From: Azorinus chamasolen
Taxonomy: Eukaryota; Mollusca; Bivalvia; Cardiida; Solecurtidae
Direction: 5' to 3'
Assembly: GCA_963576725.1 (NCBI GenBank)
Contig: OY755242.1
Location: forward strand, 29,252,725 to 29,316,724
DNA: 64,000 nucleotides
Made by a program: the position numbers and the translations under genes. The first letter of the stretch is position 1; every line of letters begins with the position of its first letter. The notes below the pieces were generated by a model, which did no database searches, had not been told where the DNA came from, and saw only the letters and a list, made by a program, of their open reading frames with translations. This document shows positions 10,600 to 22,328 of the stretch, one piece after another.

Positions 10600-11895
10600 A
10601 CGCCTAGCCGCGGTCCCCGAAGAGGGGCGGGTCGTGTCTTTTTTCGCGTCGACGACGTGGCACGGAAAAAGTCCAGTCTCGGCGGAAATGCTGTGACCAT
10701 ATCGAGAGAAATATATTCCACGTCCGCGTTGTGGCATTGAAAAATCCCATAACACCCGAACCGTTTTCTAAAGAAGCGTACGTTAAAGATACAGAGTAAC
10801 AGACGGAAATTTACCAACCTCCGTCGGAAATGACCTTCATGGGTTAGAGCATTTTTATTTCATACTACGGAATATAGTAATCAAGGCGCGGGACGTGCCG
10901 AGAGGACTATCTTTTGTAGTATGAAATAAACATATTGGCGCAATTGGTGAGTTTATTTACACGGGAGGGGTTCATCGGGGGTATCGAAAATTAGAAGAGC
11001 GTTCATCCTATTTTGCGAGGAAAGCACTTGAAACAGTCATCGTCTAACCTTTATCGTACCACTATCTCACACGAAAATCCTGATCGAATTCGCATGCTGA
11101 ACACTGCGTATGCCCGCAGGAATTTAATGTGACAGGAATATCGAGTTCCATGCAAATTGTACACTCTCCCGCACCTCTCGACTCTGTGGTAGTTCCTTAA
11201 ACTTTGGCGGAGATTCGATGCTGCGTCGGTATATCAGGGCAGAAACGTCGGTCTCGATATTTGACATCAGGGTCTCCGCGAGATGAGTCACCTCGCACAC
11301 CACAAGCGATTACGCGAAGGTCTGAAAGGCAAGGGGACCTCTTTTCTGAATCACTGATAACAAGTTAACAACTGTCTGTTTTTCCCCTCGCAGTCCGTTT
11401 AGACTAGAGTTCTTCTCTCATTCTCAGAATGTTCCGTTCGATGAGAATTTCCACAACATTTGATATTTGGCCAGACGTTATGGAGCGAATGAGAGTCGAA
11501 CTCTTTCTGATAGTGGTTCTGTGTAGGCCTATCTCTTCCATGAATGACTTACGATTGAGGCGGTAACTCGATGTATTTATACCCTAGACTATGAGGTGGT
11601 TGACAACTTGACGTGGAACATTTTTTCTCTCTATATAGTCACATTTCCGGTGGAGGCTGGTATCTTTCCGTCTACGTCTGAAAAGTACCGTTTAACGTAC
11701 GCTTTTTAGAAAAAGGTTCGGGTGTAGTGGGATTTTTTCGTGATACATCATAGACATAGAATAGATCTACTTTTCTCTTGATATGGCCACGGCATTTCCA
11801 GCAAGTCTGGAATTTTTCAGTGCCACGTCGTTGACGCGAAAAAAAGACGCCCATGTTCTCGCTTGGTTAGACTACTAACTATAGCCGATGACTCA
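10600..11895. mobile_element. element with long (>200 bp) imperfect terminal inverted repeats
   Basis: 10640-10845 and 11640-11855 are inverted copies. Clear matches: CGACGTGGCAC (10650s) with its complement near 11822-11832; ATAACACCCGAACC with GGTTCGGGTGTAGT; AAGCGTACGTTAA (10774-10786) with TTAACGTACGCTTTTT. Outermost shared sequence is GTGAGTCA. Inside is a perfect 15-bp hairpin, TTTATTTCATACTAC (10854-10868) with GTAGTATGAAATAAA (10916-10930). It is more GC-rich than its surroundings, has no transposase ORF, and its superfamily is unknown. Confidence 0.7.
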
Positions 11896-11960
11896 CCCCT
11901 CTTTTGGGCCTCATAAAACATAACCAACCCATATGCGTATATGGCTGTGTAGTAAAACTT

Positions 11961-11974
11961 GGGGGGGGGGGGGG
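11961..11974. repeat. poly-G tract
   Basis: A run of 14 G followed by a GT-rich stretch. Simple repeat. Confidence 0.9.
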
Positions 11975-12109
11975 TTGTGCGTGCGTGAATGTCCGCGTGC
12001 CTTGTGTGCGAGACAGTGTGTGATGGTAATTTATTTGCCTGGAATTATTGCAAAATGATAAACTTACGAAGGGAATACATATCTAAACTGATTCAGCCAG
12101 AGAGGGCCC

Positions 12110-12770
12110 TGCAGATGATCTTTTGTTGAATATGGCATTTTGGATAAATCAAGGGCAGATAACTCTGGACATGGTGATCTCATTCAAACCAAAAACTATA
12201 GGTGTCTTCCTCTCATAATACTAAAGTGACAAAAGTTAATGGCATTTTGGATGAATCAAGGACAGCTAACTCGAGACATAGTGATCTATCTCAACCCAAA
12301 AACTACAGGTGTCTTCCTCTGATGATACGAGCTAAGCATACTGTGCCCTTAGCCTAATATGAAACCAATTTTGGAAGTACTATTTGAATTATCGCGTCAC
12401 ATCAAAAGTTGATGGCATTTTTTTTTATGAATCAAGGGCAGATAACTCTAGACAGTGATTTAATTCATCCCCAAAACTATTGGTGTCTTTCTCTGATGGT
12501 ACTAAGCATATGCCCTCAATATGAAACCAATATGTGATGAACTGTTTGAGTTATCGCGTCATATCAAAAGTGTTGACAAACGTTGATGGCATTTTTTTAA
12601 TCAAGGGCAGATAACTCTAGGCACGGTGATCTCATTCAACCCAAAAACTACAGGCGTCTGTGAATTACTGTTTGAGTTATCACGTCACATCAAAATTGTC
12701 GACGGACGGACGGACACAAAATGTGATCCCTATAGGGCTCCTGCATTTTCAATGCAGTGCCCTAATAATT
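12110..12770 (+). mobile_element. pearl/HINE-like element with about 140-bp cores
   Basis: Several degenerate units share AATCAAGGGCAGATAACTCT, CCAAAAACTA.AGGTGTCTTCCTCT and TTATCGCGTCACATCAAAA. A GACGGACGGACGGACAC tract follows (about 12700), then a hairpin end CCTGCATTTTCAATGCAG. Plan as in the other pearl-like elements. Confidence 0.6.
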
Positions 12771-12825
12771 CTACATATCTTTTATCCTTTGAACATTTAC
12801 ATAATTTAGATTAAATTCACAGCAT

Positions 12826-13290
12826 TGGGCATGCATATGGAATGCGGTCGGGACATGCCAATTGCTAATTTGCCAAATGCCTTTTTGCTAGTTGCTAAAT
12901 GCCAATTGCTAAGTTGCCAAATGCTAATTGCTTTTTGCCAGTTGCCATTTATTCTAGTTTCTTTTCTCTGAAGAGTGCTTGCTGGTTCCTGGCAAATTTG
13001 ATGGTATGTTTAGTAGGTCAAGTACCGCCACCACATTGCATTTTTGGGATCCAGATCAGTGGTATGGAATGCAGATCGGGCCATTCCAATTACTAAATGC
13101 CAATTGCTTATTTACCAGTTGCTAAATGTCAATTGCTAATTTGCCAAATGCCAATTGCTAATTTGCCAAATGCTGAATGCCAGTTGCTAATTGCCATTAA
13201 TTCGTTTCTTTTCTCTGAAGAGTGCTTGGCGGATCTAAGGATTAGACACATCGGCGGGCTTCATTCTACAATGTGGTGTGTATCCTTATC
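12826..13290. repeat. tandem duplication of an about 240-bp unit rich in CAATTGCTAATTTGCC
   Basis: Two diverged copies (about 12826-13060 and 13061-13290). Each begins near GCATTGG/CAGATCAGTGG..ATGGAATGC.G.TCGGG, has short repeats of CCAATTGCTAATTTGCCAAA, and ends TTTCTTTTCTCTGAAGAGTG. ORFs here (MPIAKLPNAN-like) only reflect the short repeat. Confidence 0.75.
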
Positions 13291-13599
13291 AAAACAGTAA
13301 TACATATATACCCAATCTATGTACATCTGTAAGCGAAAAGAACATGTTCGTAAATTTTTCATTTGGCATTCCATACATGCAGTTAAAATTCTTATTAATG
13401 TTAATTGCAAGAACTATTTTTGGTGTGCTTCAAATTCTAATCTGATTTTACACATCTGGCGGTATAAGTAGCTATTTGCACTACTAAAAAAGGGGTGTTC
13501 GCGATTTTTTTTTTTTTTTTGGTTGGGTCAGAAAACCATCTTTTGGTATGTTTTAGATACTTATGACATGTGATTAAAAATAATGTATTTGCGATGGAG

Positions 13600-13735
13600 T
13601 TGTTGAGACATAGCATGCGAATGGCACTTGTGCTCATAGCCACATAACTATCAATCCGTGAGTACAGACAGACAGACGGACGGACAAGCGCCATACCATA
13701 ATACGACAGAAGTTACCTTTGGGCATATAAAAACT
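13600..13735 (+). mobile_element. 3' end of a pearl/HINE-like element
   Basis: A CAGACAGACAGACGGACGGAC tract (13664-13684), then GCGCCATACCATAATACGAC and an end CTTTGGGCATATAAAAAC. The same end occurs on the opposite strand at 54206-54270. The 5' part is not delimited. Confidence 0.55.
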
Positions 13736-13993
13736 GATGATCTCCAAGGACCAGAAATATAACACTGAGTATGATGTAATGGGCAACTTTTTACAGCCAT
13801 CACACAGGAAAATGTTGTGAAGTACATACATTCTGTAAATAGTAGATACTTTGAAAGCAAAATCAGCAATGCAAAAAGAGAATTTCTGACTTGGTTTTCT
13901 GTCTGGAGTCTGTTCAAGAGTTGTTAAAAGTGCAACACTACTCACACCCCTAGCACAAGTTTAAGTCGTATTCAATTTTCATAAAGCATTGAA

Positions 13994-14109
13994 ACTCATC
14001 AGCAAATAGAGCAGACCCTAATCAGACAGTTCCTACAGGAGCCGTCCAATCTGGGTCTGTTCTGTTTACAAACGCGTGGAGAAGCGTTGATATGAGGGAA
14101 AGGGTTAAA
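13994..14109. mobile_element. partial MITE, family B
   Basis: Hairpin half and right end only: CAAATAGAGCAGACCC, AGTTCCTACAGGAGCC, GGGTCTGTTCTGTTT, and the terminus GAGGGAAAGGGTTAA. Confidence 0.65.
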
Positions 14110-14226
14110 AGTATTTCAGGCTTATTGTGCACAAATGAGCTAAGAAATCAGTTTGTTCAGACTTTTATTTTAGATAAAAACACATAAAAGAATGATCATC
14201 TTTCCTACATCGGTATCTGTTTTATA

Positions 14227-15062
14227 GAATAACAAGTTATGGGAGCATTGAAAGCAATGTCATAGTCCCCTACTGTTTTAACTTTCCTGAAATTTTCTAT
14301 GTCCAACGCCGGTAATTCCTTGAAAAATCAATGTAGTGTAAAAAATTTCAACCTTGATCTTAAATCATTATAATAAAGCCACATACAAAATGTCACTTTA
14401 ACCCATTCCCTAATATTGACGCCTTTGCAAAAGTCACCTGTTGAAACCATTGTGATAAATAGAGCATTTGCTCCTATAGGAGCAAATGCTCTATTTATCA
14501 CAATGGTTTCAAACTAAAAACTTCTGAAATTTTCCCTTTTTCTAGCTAATGCTCCTATTCGGTAGATTTATTTAAAGAGGTTGGATCTAAAAATAGCCTA
14601 TGAGGTAATGGGTTAATATCTGTTAAGGTTTAGTTAATCCTAAACTTTCCTGAAATTTTCTAAGTACAACTGCTGTAATTCCATGAACAATCAACATCAG
14701 CATAACGAAATTAATTACAAAACATCACTTCAACATCTGCTAGGGTTTAGAAAAAAAGTCTGGAAAACCTAAAGTTTTCTGAAATTTTCTAGGTCCAACG
14801 GCTGTTATTCTGTAAAAAATTATTCTGTAAAAAATCAATATAGCAAAATTTAAACTTGATTTGTAACTCAATGTAGTTAAAGCTACAAACCAAATATCAC
14901 TTCAATATCTGCAGGAGTTAGAAAAAAAGTCAGGAGAACTGAAGTGTGACCGACAGGCGGACGGATAGAATGCAAACCTATAGTCCCGTTCGGGGTTACA
15001 TGTAGTGTGCAAATCTATAGTCCTCTAACTCCTCTTTAGCGTTGCTGGTAGGGGACTACAAG
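14227..15062 (+). mobile_element. pearl/HINE-like element carrying a nested MITE
   Basis: The head AATAACAAGTTATGGG is followed by repeated units AACTTTCCTGAAATTTTCTA..GTCCAAC..C.GTAATTCC, a GACAGGCGGACGGATAG tract (about 14952) and ends pairing TATAGTCCC with GGGGACTA. The TTAA-bounded family A MITE at 14398-14616 lies inside. A relative is at 43875-44420. Confidence 0.6.
14398..14616. mobile_element. palindromic MITE, family A (complete)
   Basis: Bounded by TTAA, with ends TTAACCCATTCCCT / AGGTAATGGGTTAA. The central near-perfect 70-bp palindrome reads TTGAAACCATTGTGATAAAT, AGAGCATTTGCTCC, then the mirror image around CTCCTATAGGAG. Flanks share GGTAGATTTATTT..AGAGGTTGG with all family A copies. 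Confidence 0.9.
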
Positions 15063-15697
15063 CATTCATATCAGTGGCAATAATATTGCAATATTAAGTC
15101 TGCAATAGTAATACTATAATACTTCAACAGTATATATTTAACCATTGATACTAGTGCAATACATGTAGTTGCTTTTGTGCTCAATAGTCACCCCTAATAT
15201 ATATATATAACATCACAGATAAGATTTTTTATTATCTTATATCTCAAAATTTATTCATAATTTTGTTAATGAAAGACAGACTTTGCAAAACAATGTCAGC
15301 ATCTATTAAATTAATTTGTCACCAATTTTCAAACATCGCTACAGGGCTGTTTTTAACATTCCTTCTTTCAGATTTGTAACCAATAATCTGATGTTACAGT
15401 AATTGTTTTTCTCAGTTGAATGGTCAAAATGATTTCTAAACAATCTTGCTACCTTTCAATTTCTTCTGTGCATTACACACAATCATACATGAATATGCTT
15501 GATGTAAAGGCAGGCAATGAAGAGTAAAACAAGCCAAGAAAACATGAACCTTGAGTGTCCCACTGTTTGTAAATGATTTAGATTTTGGATTTACCAACAT
15601 CAGGTGCGTAGCTAAATCCAAATGTAATGTACCCGTTATGCACTGTAGCTATAAGGGTCCCGGGGTATGCTCCCCCGGGAAAATTTAGAATTGTGTT
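15063..15697. other. no gene seen
   Basis: AT-rich sequence without a supportable exon. A 61-codon minus-strand ORF (15436-15621) has no recognisable motif or splice context. Confidence 0.45.
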
Positions 15698-15827
15698 GTT
15701 TTGAAACCAGTGATAAATAGAGCATTTGCTCCTATAGGAGCAAAAGCTCTATTTATCGCAATGGTTCAAAAAGGTGACTTTTACAGAGGAGCCAAAAGGT
15801 GTCAATAGAAGAGAATGGGCTAACCCT
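15698..15827. mobile_element. MITE, family A, left end lost
   Basis: The hairpin AAATAGAGCATTTGCTCC / GGAGCAAAAGCTCTATTT is present with the right flank to AGAATGGGCTAA. The left TTAACCC flank is replaced by unrelated sequence. Confidence 0.75.
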
Positions 15828-16019
15828 TTCCTCCAAGAAAATTCATGAAAGAATTAATGCAAGCCACGCACCTGAACATCATTGCTACAGCTATGAGGCA
15901 TACTAAAACATCCAACTCACTTCTTTCTAACCAAACCTTTTTTATTACTACTTTCTAGATAAATACCAACAGCATACAGAATGGCAAATCAATCTAGAAA
16001 ATATCCCATATCTGGATAT

Positions 16020-16257
16020 TTTTACCCTTTACTCCATGAATAACTATGTAAGAGTTAAACACTTCATGAATAATCATTAAATGAAGCTTCATAATAGCAT
16101 ATAATGAAGGAATAATTGGCCATAATAGAAACTGTAGTATCAAACCTATATAAGTCCATTAGCAAACAAAACAGATCCTGATCAGACTGCTCCTACAGGA
16201 GTTATCTGATCTGGGCCTCCCCCGTTTGCAAAGGTGTTAAAATCGTATTTATGAAGT
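16020..16257. mobile_element. MITE, family B (TTAACCCTTTACTCC type), diverged
   Basis: The left end reads TTACCCTTTACTCCATGAAT. The hairpin is CATTAGCAAACAAAACAG..CTGCTCCTACAGGAG, then TCTGATCTGGGCC and CGTTTGCAAAGG. The right end (ATTTATGAAG) is directly adjacent to the next MITE. Confidence 0.65.
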
Positions 16258-16463
16258 ACAGTAAAACCCCTCTAAACCGGACGTTAAATTTGTTATAAAT
16301 ATTGGTCTTGGAGACAGGTGGCAGCTTCATGCAGGGTGAAAGTCATGCAGAAAGCTCCTAGAGGAGCTTTCTGCATGACTTTCACCCTGCATGAAGCAGC
16401 CACCTGCCTAAAAGTATCTCAAATCTTCTCTACTAGAATTCTGGTTTAGAGGGGTTCTACTGT
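16258..16463. mobile_element. palindromic MITE, family C (CAGTAAAACC ends)
   Basis: TA-flanked ends CAGTAAAACCCCTCTAAACC / GGTTTAGAGGGGTTCTACTG. The core is a long perfect hairpin: CTTCATGCAGGGTGAAAGTC, ATGCAGAAAGCTCC, a TAGA tip, then the mirror image. TA duplication and CAG ends fit pogo/Tigger-type MITEs. Confidence 0.85.
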
Positions 16464-16547
16464 AAAGGGTTAAAACATAGATGGGAAAACTCAAAATATT
16501 GTAAATAAGAGCTGCAGATAAGATGCTAACTGATCTATCATAATCTC

Positions 16548-16645
16548 TTATTTCTCAGCCAAACAGAGCAGACCCTAATCAGACAGCTCATAAAGGAGCT
16601 GTCTGATCTGGGTCTACTCTGTTTGCAAATGAGTGAAAAGGTATT
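16548..16645. mobile_element. partial MITE, family B hairpin
   Basis: CCAAACAGAGCAGACCCTAA, CAGACAGCTC..AAGGAGCTGTCTG and TCTGGGTCTACTCTGTTTGC remain. No clear termini. Confidence 0.65.
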
Positions 16646-16740
16646 GATGCTATTCATCAGAATTGCCTGCCAAAAAGACCATTATAATGAGAAGCAACAT
16701 GAGTTTGGCAGAGAAATATCGTTTTACTCTATGGAGTGAA

Positions 16741-16997
16741 AGTAAACCCTTCCTTCATATAAATGCCATTTCACTCATTTGCAAACAGAGTAGACCAAGA
16801 TCAGATGGCTGCTATAGGAGCTGTCTGATCAGGGTCTGCTCTGTTTTCTTATTATATAATAGAGATCTAACTCTACAGTATCTACATAATTATACCAAAA
16901 TATCCTGTGTACATATGCCGCTATAAAAGATCTAGAAATAAATATTCATGATGTCATTATTTCTGACATGAATATTGAACAGGGAACGAGCTAATAT
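16741..16997. mobile_element. MITE, family B
   Basis: The left end TAAACCCTTCCTTCATATAA is degraded. The hairpin reads GCAAACAGAGTAGACC, AGATGGCTGCTATAGGAGCTGTCT, CAGGGTCTGCTCTGTTT. The right part contains ATATTCATGATGTCATTATT and GAACAGGGAACGAGC. Confidence 0.7.
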
Positions 16998-17111
16998 TAC
17001 ACTTGATAAAAGCATGCAAGGTCTAAGTTAATGACCTCAGATGGTCTGTAAACATCATCCCTGGAACGTTTCAAAATGTTTGTTGTACTTGACAATACTG
17101 CCACTAAGCGA

Positions 17112-17338
17112 TCAAGATTTGGCCTGCTGTTTTTTCATTTCACATTTTGGGTCATTAGAATCATCACTGCTTTCATCATCAGTTATTGTTTCACTTGCTT
17201 TTGTTTCACTGGGCTTGCTATCATTGTTAACAGTGTCTGTAGTCCCATTATTGTCATCTGCTTTTATTTCATGAATTTCTCTTAATGCCTCAAGAATCTT
17301 GGCCAGAATAGGATTCTCTGCCTCTGAAGCCTTCAATC
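17112..17338 (-). CDS. alternative terminal exon of DNAJA3
   Basis: The acceptor TTTCTTTCTTCAG ends at 17339. The exon opens GA TTG AAG, which completes a Gly codon with the phase-1 G ending the exon at 26584-26681. It therefore splices in frame in place of, or after skipping, the exon at 22515-22618. It encodes 75 residues: GLKASEAENPILAKILEALR, then a Ser/Asp/Glu/Thr-rich acidic tail ending QQAKS and a TGA. Used, it makes a 521-residue isoform. Mammalian DNAJA3 also has isoforms differing at the C-terminus; whether this exon is transcribed is unknown. Confidence 0.6.
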
Positions 17339-17444
17339 CTGAAGAAAGAAAATGATTATAAATCACATGTATCTCTATCATGTATAGCTGCAAACAAAAT
17401 ATGTCTGCTCAGCCTCTATCTCTAACTTCCAATTTATTCAAGCT

Positions 17445-17671
17445 TTAACCCTTTCCTCCATAGGCTATTTTTAGACCCAACCTCTTTGAATAAATCTACC
17501 GAAAAGGAGCATTAACTAGAGAAAAGATTTTTTTTAGAATTTTGTAGTTTGAAACAATTGTGATAAATAGAGCATTTGCTCCTATAGGAGCAAATTCTCT
17601 ATTTATCACAATGGTTTCAACAGGTGATTTTACAGAGGCATAGAAAGGTGTATTTATGGAGGAAGGGTTAA
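17445..17671. mobile_element. palindromic MITE, family A (complete)
   Basis: TTAA-bounded, with ends TTAACCCTTTCCTCCATA / TATGGAGGAAGGGTTAA. The hairpin is TGTGATAAATAGAGCATTTG, CTCCTATAGGAG, then the mirror with one mismatch. It lies just beyond the acceptor of the alternative DNAJA3 exon. Confidence 0.9.
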
Positions 17672-17799
17672 GAAATGATTTACAAAGTGTTGGAAAGCTT
17701 GAATTCTAATGTGATGTTACGCTAATTTGTTTCTCACCTGGATCTAATCTGTTTACAAAATACAACGAGCAAAAAATGCAGAACACGCATTAAAGCCGG

Positions 17800-18345
17800 A
17801 TTTTTTCAACTGAAAGACCTTCACCCAAGCTACCTGCATACCAAATATAAATTGTCTAGCATATGTAGTTCAGAAGTTAAAACAAAATTTTAATGACAGC
17901 CAAGTTTTCAAAACAGTGACATTGACCTGATTTCAAGTATCTTTATGTCATCTGTAAGGTCCTTACCAAAGCTATCTGAATACCAAAGGTGAAATGCCTA
18001 GCGCTTGTGGATCAGAAGTTATAGCAAAATGTTAAAGTTTGTTAAAAACAGCCAAGTTTTCTAAATAGTGACCTTGACCGTCACCCAATTTCATGTATCC
18101 TTGTATCAAATAAAATGCCTTCATCAAAACTATCTCCATACCATATAAAAATTGTCTAGCATATGTGGTGTAGAAGTTAAGACAAAATGTTGAAGTTTTT
18201 CAACGATGGCCAACTTGTCAAAATAGTGACCTTGACCTAATGTCAAATATCTTTAAATTCAACTGAAAGGCCTTTACCAAAGACATCTGTATACCAAAGA
18301 TGAACTGCCTAGCATTTGTAGTGTACATTTACTGTTTCACTGTGA
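17800..18345 (+). repeat. about 150-bp tandem repeat with TGACCTTGACC
   Basis: About 3.5 diverged units share CCTTCACCAAAGCTACCTG, ATACCAAA.ATAAATTGTCTAG, CAGAAGTTAA.ACAAAAT and AGTGACCTTGACC. Similar in plan to the pearl-like core repeats further right. In the intron before the alternative DNAJA3 exon. Confidence 0.65.
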
Positions 18346-18900
18346 TAGCTCAAGGCGAGTACATTTTCACCATATATTTGTCCTGAAAGATGAGAACTGA
18401 ACTGGTAGCAACAAGAGATGTTTGTAGCAAGTCTGTAATAATCTTGTCCTTTGTCCTTGATGTATGATCTTTACATGATACCACTTCATCTTTACTTTAG
18501 AAGTTAAGTCAAGGTTATTTGTGATTGTTAGTATCTGGGAGCATGAAGACCCCAGATGTTTTTTCATGAATGGAACCAATTGCATTGTTTCTCAAATGTA
18601 CAACTCAACCGAGAGCTTTGCCTATAATATATGGACCTTGGGGTCCTATAAATTGATAAAGCTAGATGTTTAGTACGCTATTTTAAGACAGATACTTCTC
18701 CAAAATTCTATAGTTAAGGTTCCCTACCAAATCCTGTATCAAAACTGTAGAACCTATGAATTTTCAAAGTTATGAATTGATGATCATACGGGTTTATCTT
18801 AAAAATTATACAGTGAATTGCGACTGTTTAAACCATCAATCATGTTCAACAATTACCATAAATAATTCGGACAGTTTTGTTTAAAGGTATTGCTGTAATT

Positions 18901-20949
18901 AACAAGATAACACTATGCCCCCTCGATAACACTATGCCCCCTCGATATGATATTTGACCATGAAGGATGACCTTGATCTTGACATGTCACCCCTCAAACT
19001 GTGCACCTTCATGGGGTACACATGCATACCAAATATCAAGTCTGTATCTCTACTGGTTCAAAAGTTATGGCCAATGTTAAAGTTGGTGACCTTTGACCAT
19101 GAAGGATGACCTTGACCTTGACATGTCACCCCTCAAACTGTGCGGCTTCATGAGATACACATGCATACCAGTATCAAGGCTGTATATCTACTGGTTCAAA
19201 CATTATGGCCAATGTTAATGTTGGTGACCTTTGACCTTCAAAGATGACCTTGACATGTCACCCCTCAAACTGTGCAGCCAAATGAGAAACACATGTATAC
19301 CAACTATCAAGTCTGTATCTATACTGGTTCAAAAGTTATGGCCAATGTTAAAGTCGGTGACCTTTGACCCTGAAAGGTGACCTTGACCTTGACATGTCAC
19401 CCCAAAACTGTGCAGCTTCATGAGATACACATGTATACCAAATGTCAAGTCTGTATCTCTACTGGTTCAAAAGTTATTGGCCGTTAAAGTCAGTGACCTT
19501 TGACCCTGAAAGATGACCTTGACCTTGACATGTCACCCCCAAACTGTGCAGCTTCATGAGATACACATGCATACCAAATGTCAAGTCTGTATCCACAGGT
19601 CCAAAAGTTATGGCCAATTTTAAAGTCGATGACCTTTGACATGCATACCAAATATCAAGACTCTATCTCTATTGGTTCAAAAGTTATGGCCAATTTAAAT
19701 TTGGTGACCTTTGAACCTGAAGGATGACCTTGACATGTCACCCCTCAAACTGTGCAGCTTCACGAGATACACAAGCATGTCACATATCAAGTCTCTATCT
19801 CTACTGGTCCAAAAGTTATGGCCAATGTTAAAGTCGGTGATTTGACCCATGTTTGACCTCTGACCTTTAAGGATGACCTTGACATGTCACCCCACAAAAT
19901 GTGCGGCTTTATGAGATACATATGCATGCCAAATATCAAGTCTCTATCTGTACTGGCTCAAAAGTTATGACCAATGTTAAAGTTACAGACAAACAAACAG
20001 ACAATTTGACCTTTGACCCTGAAGAATGACAAGCATGCCAAATATCAAGTCTCTATCTCTACTGGTCCAAAAGTTATGGCCAATGTTAAAGTCAGTGATT
20101 TGACCCATATATTTGACCTCTGACCTTGAAGGATGACCTTGACCTTGACATGTCACCCCTCAAAATGTGCGGCTTTATGAGATACATATGCATGCCAAAT
20201 ATCAAGTCTCTATCTGTACTGGCTCAAAAGTTATGACCAATGTAAAAGTTACAAACTGACAATTTGACCTTTGACCCTGAAGAATGACCTTGACATGTCA
20301 CCCCTCAAAATGTGCAGCTTCATGAGATACACAAGCATGCCAAATATCAAGTCTCTATCTCTACTGGTCCAAAAGTTATGGCCAATGTTAATGTCAGTGA
20401 TTTGACTCATATATTTTACCTCTGACCTTGAATGATGACCTTGGACTTTGACATGTCACCCCTCAAAATGTGTGGCTTTATGAGATACATATGCATGCCA
20501 TATATCAAGTCACTAGCTGTACTGGCTCAAAAGTTATGACCAATGTTAAAGTTACAGACAAAGAAACAGACAATTTGACCTTTGACCCTGAAGGATGACC
20601 TTCACCGTGACATGTCACCCCTCAAAATGTGCAGCTTCACAAGATACACAAGCATGCCAAATATCAAGTCTCTATCTCTACTGGTCCAAAAGTTATGGCC
20701 AATGTTAAAGTCGGTGATTTGACCCATATATTTGACCCCTGACCTTGAAGGATGACCTTGACATGTCACCCCTCAAAATGTGCGGCTTTATGAGATACAT
20801 ATGCATGCCAAATATCAAGACTCTATCTGTACTGGCTCAAAAGTTATGACCAATGTTAAAGTTGCTGACAAACAAACAGACAAATGGACAAACAGACAGA
20901 CAGGGCAAAAACAATATGCACCCCAGATCTGATCTGGGGGGCATAAAAA
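18901..20949 (+). mobile_element. pearl/HINE-like element with a long array of TGACCTTTGACC cores
   Basis: The head AACAAGATAACACTATGCCC is followed by about 2 kb of tandem units. Recurrent blocks: GACATGTCACCCCTCAAA, TGTGC.GCTT.ATGAGATAC, ATACCAAATATCAAGTC, TCTACTGGTTCAAAAGTTAT, GGCCAATGTTAAAGT and GACCTTTGACC. A GGACAAACAGACAGACAGGG tract follows, and the end is a hairpin CCCCAGATC/GATCTGGGG plus GCATAAAAA. Some units alternate in length, suggesting higher-order duplication. Intronic to DNAJA3 (alternative isoform). Confidence 0.75.
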
Positions 20950-21140
20950 TCATGCCATACTTGACTAAAATACAGGAAGTCCAGGGTGCAATTTTCAAAT
21001 AACTGATAGAGGTTTGAAAACTGCATTATAATAAATTGAATACGCTTTTTGTTTGAAAATGCATAATGGACCCAAAAATAGCTTCTAGAATTGTTTCTTT
21101 TATACAAATGAATTTTTGTCAAAACATTTGTATAGAAATA

Positions 21141-22328
21141 AACAAGAGATGTCACAGTCACGTGACAAATGCCCCAAAAAATTGTACCATGTGACCTTGA
21201 CATTTGAACCATGGACCAGGGAGTTGACACATCGTCTTTGTAAGGTGAACATTTGTGCCAGGTTCCTTTGAAATCCATTCACAGATAAACAAGTAATTGT
21301 ACCCTGTGACCTTGACCTTTGACATATGGACCAGGGAGCTGAACACGACACATCGTCTTTGTCTGGTGAACATCTGTGCCAAGTTATATTGAAATCCATT
21401 GATAGATAAAAATGTTACAGACCGGACACGAAATTTGTGACAAAGTAATTGTATTCTGTGACCTTGACCTTTGACCCATGGACCAGGGAGTTGAAGGCGA
21501 CACATTGTCTCTGTCTGGTGAACATTTGTGCCAAATCATATTGAAATCCATTGATATATTAAGAAGTTACAGACCGGACACGAAATTTGTGACAAAGTAA
21601 TTGTACCCTGTGACCTTGACCTTTGACCTATGGACCAGGGAGTTAAAAGCGACATATCGTCTTTGTGTGGTGAACATTTGTGCCAAGATATATTGAAATC
21701 CATTGATAGATAAAGAAGTTACAGACCGGACACGAAATTTGTTATGAAGTTATTTTATCCTGTGACCTTGACCTTTGACCCATGGACCTGGGAGTTGAAC
21801 GCGACACATCGTCTTTGTGTGGTGAACATTTGTGGCAAGTTATATTGAAATCCATTGATAGATAAAGAAGTTACAGGCCGGACACGAAATTTGTGACAAA
21901 GTAATTGTACCCTGTGACCTTGACCTTTGACCTATGGACCTGGGAGTTGAACGCGACACATTGTCTTTGTGTGGTGAACATTTGTGCCAAGTTATATTGA
22001 AATCCATTGATAGATGAAGAAGTTACAGACCGGACACGAAATTTGTGACAAAGTAATTGTACCCTGTGACCTTGACCTTTGACCTATGGACCTGGGAGTT
22101 GAACGCGACACATCGTCTTTGTGTGGTGAACATTTGTGCCAAGTTATATTGAAATCCATTGATAGATGAAGAAGTTACAGACCGGACACGAATTTGGGAC
22201 GGATGGAAGGACAGACGGACAGACGGACGGACGGACGGACGGACAGACGGACAGACGGACAGACAGACGGACGGACGGAAAGACGGACAATGCGATTACT
22301 ATATGCCCACCTTTGGGGGCATAAAAAA
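21141..22328 (+). mobile_element. pearl/HINE-like element with about 152-bp cores and (ACGG)n
   Basis: The head AACAAGAGATGTCACAGTCA is followed by about seven tandem units with CCTGTGACCTTGACCTTTGA, CCTATGGACC.GGGAGTT, CACATCGTCTTTGTGTGG, ATATTGAAATCCATTGATAG and AGACCGGACACGAAATTTG. A GACGGACGGACAGACGG tract (22199-22288) and GCCCACCTTTGGGGGCATAAA end it. Core repeats followed by an ACGG-type microsatellite are the hallmark described for oyster pearl elements. The GRTDGRTDG-like ORF here is only the microsatellite. Confidence 0.8.
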
